From a virus: 43,299 bases of DNA. Under the pieces are notes generated by a model. The model saw only the letters and a list, made by a program, of their open reading frames with translations, was not told where the DNA came from and did not search any database. The translations under genes and the position numbers were made by a program. Shown here one piece after another: positions 40,947-43,299 of the stretch. Location of the stretch: positions 1-43,299 of IMG/VR virus record IMGVR_UViG_3300042874_000041; one strand, given 5' to 3'. Position 1 is the first letter of the stretch. The number at the start of each line of letters is the position of its first letter.

Positions 40947-42056
40947 TCACAGACCAGCCACAGGTGCGCCACCCGCTGACGAACGCTCATCATTCTTCCG
41001 CACCACCACCCGATACTGGAACTTCCCGAGATCCCACTCCCCCGGACCCACCCACGTCGGGCGGATGCGAATACGCTGCCACCGCTTCGCCACCCACTTG
41101 TCCGAGGTCAGATACTTCGTGTAGCCGCGCCGTGGATGAGGGGACTTCGCATGCTTCGTGACGGTACCGTCCGACGCAGTAGCCGGGCGGATATTCGCCA
41201 CATGCTCAGGGTTGATGATCCGGACACGGGGACGGTCCACGATACGGGGGATCTTCGGGCGCTCCTTGGCCTCCTGCCGGTACGAGCGGGGCGTCTCCAC
41301 CACCAGATGATGCCGGGGAAGGTCGATGTAGTACATTTCGTCGAGCGCCGTCACCACCGAATGATAGAAGTCCGCCCGGAGCGCCTTGGCCAACGGAGCG
41401 GCCTGTTGGTCGGTCATCGACAGCGTCGAACGAATCTCCGGCTTGCCGTCGAACGTGAACGCAGTGGCAATGGCCACATCGCTCCACGACATTCCACGCC
41501 CCTTCCCGCCCGCCCAGGGAGCCGTGATCCCGATGCGCCCGATGGCCAGCCACCAGGAACCAGGGGCGGTGTCCGTCGCCCCATCACACCCGAATGCCAC
41601 CACAGTCGCCTCGCGTAGCACCGACTCGGTAACTCGGTGCGTCCCGCCAGCAGCCAGATCGACTGTATCGACGTATGCCTTCTTCACACCTTCCTCGTGG
41701 TCCACGGACTCCAAGAAGAACACCGCACCGTGCTGGTCGTACAAGACCACCTCATCGAACGGCATCATGGGCGGGAGGTACAGATCAATCTTCTCCGCCG
41801 ACTTCACCGCAGCGAGAGCCGCGTCGTAGTCGGACTTGTCGAAACGAATTACCGCAGCACGCGCCATGGCAGACTTGATCGCTTTGAGCTTCGCCTGCGC
41901 CGAATGCCCGGCGAAGTAATCCACCTCATCCTCTACCGCTCGACAGAACCGCGAGAAGACACGGTCGGGATCGACAGGCACCATGGCCTGTTGGCCGGGC
42001 GTGGGGGCCTGGAGGTTTTCCAGATCGGGGGCGTAAACGAGTTCAGGATGCTGCAC
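40947..42056 (-). CDS. Unknown protein with conserved-looking C-terminus, 369 aa
   Basis: Start chosen at GTG 42056 (then QHPELVYAPDLENLQAPTPG), which has CGGAG 5 bases upstream; the longer frame from 42089 runs into the putative promoter. The C-terminal ~70 residues (PHPRRGYTKYLTSDKWVAKR, then RIRIRPTWVGPGEWDLGKF) look like a basic motif, RRG...K.W...I...W.GP, that I recall from unassigned phage proteins. The first ~200 residues are mixed helix/strand with a Gly-rich GGKGRGMSWSD stretch. No enzyme motif is clear. Confidence 0.55.
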   Translation of the reverse strand: MQHPELVYAPDLENLQAPTPGQQAMVPVDPDRVFSRFCRAVEDEVDYFAGHSAQAKLKAIKSAMARAAVIRFDKSDYDAALAAVKSAEKIDLYLPPMMPFDEVVLYDQHGAVFFLESVDHEEGVKKAYVDTVDLAAGGTHRVTESVLREATVVAFGCDGATDTAPGSWWLAIGRIGITAPWAGGKGRGMSWSDVAIATAFTFDGKPEIRSTLSMTDQQAAPLAKALRADFYHSVVTALDEMYYIDLPRHHLVVETPRSYRQEAKERPKIPRIVDRPRVRIINPEHVANIRPATASDGTVTKHAKSPHPRRGYTKYLTSDKWVAKRWQRIRIRPTWVGPGEWDLGKFQYRVVVRKNDERSSAGGAPVAGL

Positions 42057-42073
42057 AGTGGCTCCGTAGCGTG

Positions 42074-42100
42074 ACCTTACCTGGACCAAGAAACTGTCAA
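42074..42100 (-). promoter_or_regulatory. Candidate promoter of the 369-aa gene
   Basis: Minus strand: -35 TTGACA, 15-base spacer (shorter than ideal), -10 TAAGGT in CAGGTAAGGT. ATTGTCCTTG just upstream is shared with the promoter at 43127-43155. A strong palindrome copy lies 12 bases upstream of the -35. Confidence 0.45.
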
Positions 42101-42111
42101 GGACAATGGAT

Positions 42112-42124
42112 TGACACGCTGTCA
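42112..42124. promoter_or_regulatory. Strong palindrome copy TGACACGCTGTCA (overlaps stop, upstream of promoter)
   Basis: The right-hand tca is the TGA stop of the 90-aa gene. ATT flank on the plus side. It lies just upstream of the -35 box of the 369-aa gene, a position suited to an operator or activator site. Confidence 0.55.
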
Positions 42125-42394
42125 GTCGGACCCAGATACTTCAATTACCACAATCGGCATCTGCGTGTCGAGACGGTGCCACTCATCGTCCCGACACGAC
42201 CCACCGTACTCGACGACGAAGCGCGTCCCAGCCGGGATGAGATCCTTCTCAAACCAGCGCGGCGTTTCCCGCTTATCCCGATGCGGAGCCATCGGGGACA
42301 CAACGTCACAGGTGAGCGTGTGGACCGCCCGACGAGTTTCCAAAGCAGCAAACCATGCCTCGGCCTTGGCGCGATCTTTGACGGACAGGCTCAC
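42122..42394 (-). CDS. Unknown protein, 90 aa
   Basis: GTG at 42394 overlaps the stop of the previous gene (GTGA) and has GGAGGT seven bases upstream, which argues for it over an upstream start. Product: MSLSVKDRAKAEAWFAALET, then strands ending MPIVVIEVSGSD. No cysteine cluster beyond two residues. Family unknown. Confidence 0.6.
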   Translation of the reverse strand: MSLSVKDRAKAEAWFAALETRRAVHTLTCDVVSPMAPHRDKRETPRWFEKDLIPAGTRFVVEYGGSCRDDEWHRLDTQMPIVVIEVSGSD

Positions 42395-42630
42395 AGGGTG
42401 TACCTCCACGCACCAACATCCGGCACGCCCAAGAGGCACATAGCCTCGACTGCCGTAGCCCCCGTCAGAGTCGTCACGGTCCCACCCCGCACGCACGTCC
42501 AGGGGCGCTCCTTACAGGCAGCAAGCCCCTTGGTCTGATACGTCACCCGAGCCGTACCGCACCGATACGTCGCGCCCTCCGCGTGATGCCGATTGTCGTA
42601 CGGCGTCGGTTCTGTCTTGAGCAGGCCCAC
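42391..42630 (-). CDS. Unknown protein, 79 aa
   Basis: GTG at 42630 with GGGGG six bases upstream, two bases after the DUF6011-like stop. Four cysteines (YRCGTARV, LAACKERPWTCVRGG, AMCLL) and a beta pattern, possibly disulphide or metal related. Overlaps the next gene by four bases. Family unknown. Confidence 0.5.
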   Translation of the reverse strand: MGLLKTEPTPYDNRHHAEGATYRCGTARVTYQTKGLAACKERPWTCVRGGTVTTLTGATAVEAMCLLGVPDVGAWRYTL

Positions 42631-42632
42631 GA

Positions 42633-43085
42633 TCAGCCCCCCATCTTGCTGGCGCACTCAGGCCCCATGCCCTGGATGACCGACTCGGGCGTGGTGAGCA
42701 GACGACCGCAGCGGCAGCAGCGGCCCGCGTGGTGGATCGTGTACCCATCCGGGAGTGCCTTCCCCTGCATGACCTGACGGATCGCCCAGGTGGCGACCTT
42801 CACGGGCACCGAGCCCGCGTCGTACTTCGACTTCTTGGTGATCGCCACCGTGCCATCCTGGCGCAGGACGCCAGCATAGGTGTAGCTGGCCGTATTATCT
42901 GGGCCGGTGAGCACCCCGAGGAACAAGGGAGGGATCTGAGGGCTGGTCTGCTTCGGGCGACGAGCGCGGAAGGTGAACCGACCATGCGGACCAGCCACCG
43001 TCCAGATGGCATGACCAGCAAAGAAGAAGTTGGCGTTGGCCACAGGGGCGAGGTCATCAGCGGCGGTTTGAGTTTCGGTGAACAT
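42633..43085 (-). CDS. DUF6011-like protein with C-terminal cysteine cluster, 150 aa
   Basis: Start at ATG 43085 (MFTETQTAADDLAPVANANF), with AAGGAG seven bases upstream; an in-frame ATG at 43196 has no such site and passes through the promoter. The C-terminal CCRCGRLLTTPESVIQGMGP then ECASK fits the CxxCGRxLT.PxSxxxGxGPxC pattern of the DUF6011 region found in many phages, probably a zinc site. The first ~90 residues are a beta-rich domain (IWTVAGPHGRFTFRARRPKQ). Function unknown. First gene of the window. Confidence 0.75.
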   Translation of the reverse strand: MFTETQTAADDLAPVANANFFFAGHAIWTVAGPHGRFTFRARRPKQTSPQIPPLFLGVLTGPDNTASYTYAGVLRQDGTVAITKKSKYDAGSVPVKVATWAIRQVMQGKALPDGYTIHHAGRCCRCGRLLTTPESVIQGMGPECASKMGG

Positions 43086-43126
43086 GGGCGGCTCCTTGGA
43101 GCGAGGTCTATGACCTTGATGGGCAC

Positions 43127-43155
43127 ACCTTACCAGACAGCAAGGCGGAAAGCAA
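43127..43155 (-). promoter_or_regulatory. Candidate promoter of the DUF6011-like gene
   Basis: Minus strand: -35 TTGCTT, 17-base spacer, -10 TAAGGT preceded by TCTGG. It shares ATTGTCCTTG and GGTAAGGT with the promoter at 42074-42100. Leader of about 35 bases to the ATG. Confidence 0.45.
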
Positions 43156-43240
43156 GGACAATCCCAGCACCCTCCTGCCCCAGAAACGAACCCCATTGTA
43201 CGTCCCGACGTTCCCTAGGTTGGACTGTGTTGGCGTGTGG

Positions 43241-43260
43241 GTCGCTGTGGGTCGCTGTGG
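43241..43260. repeat. Tandem 10-base direct repeat near the right edge
   Basis: Two exact copies of gtcgctgtgg, with a partial copy before them. Sits in the 103 bases at the right edge in which I see no gene, upstream of the DUF6011-like gene promoter. Confidence 0.6.
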
Positions 43261-43299
43261 TCTGTACTGTATTTCCTGTTCGTGAACCCACTTCGTAGC

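Overview
The window is a high-GC stretch of a contractile-tailed (myovirus) phage or prophage genome. Every gene I can support lies on the minus strand, so transcription runs from the right edge to the left edge. Coding density is very high: neighbouring genes overlap by 1-4 bases (ATGA, GTGA, TTGA, TAATG) or are separated by a few bases. The longest gene-free stretch is the roughly 214 bases at the right edge. I saw no tRNA, rRNA, CRISPR array or insertion sequence. The host cannot be named from the sequence. GC richness, GTG/TTG starts and candidate promoters with GGTANNN-type -10 boxes fit a high-GC bacterium.

Layout in transcription order. 43085-39980: small accessory genes (a Cys-rich DUF6011-like protein, several unknowns, a 369-aa unknown, a helix-turn-helix protein with its own promoter). 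39975-36720: a nucleotide module with thymidylate kinase, a staphylococcal-nuclease-like protein and ThyX thymidylate synthase split in frame by a LAGLIDADG intein. 36717-31789: small unknowns, a zinc ribbon, a 671-aa acidic protein, a 331-aa protein with a histone-like basic tail, and a disordered protein. 31756-29343: two tandem ParB-domain/DNA-methyltransferase paralogues, the first with erased catalytic motifs. 29300-21717: a 2527-aa multidomain protein with an intact NUDIX box and a kinase-like segment. 21720-16066: head genes (prohead protease fused to a coiled-coil scaffold, major capsid protein, small beta-rich proteins). 16051-11999: neck and tail-completion genes. 11959-8065: sheath, tube and a gp26-like tail or baseplate chaperone followed by an overlapping reading frame. 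8019-1: three large virion or adsorption proteins, a 40-codon gene, and the tape measure protein running off the left edge. Terminase and portal are not recognisable and presumably lie outside.

The most interesting non-genic signal is a 13-bp palindrome, TGAC-N5-GTCA (strong form close to ATTGACACNGTGTCAAT). It occurs 13 times across the window, with further near matches, where I estimate about one or fewer by chance. Some copies lie in gaps or overlap stop codons; others are inside genes and are always read in the same codon phase. This looks like a genome-wide binding site of an unknown phage protein. Other points of note are the giant polyprotein, the dead methyltransferase paralogue, a possible +1 frameshift after the tail chaperone, and a family of beta modules shared by the sheath and a second virion protein.
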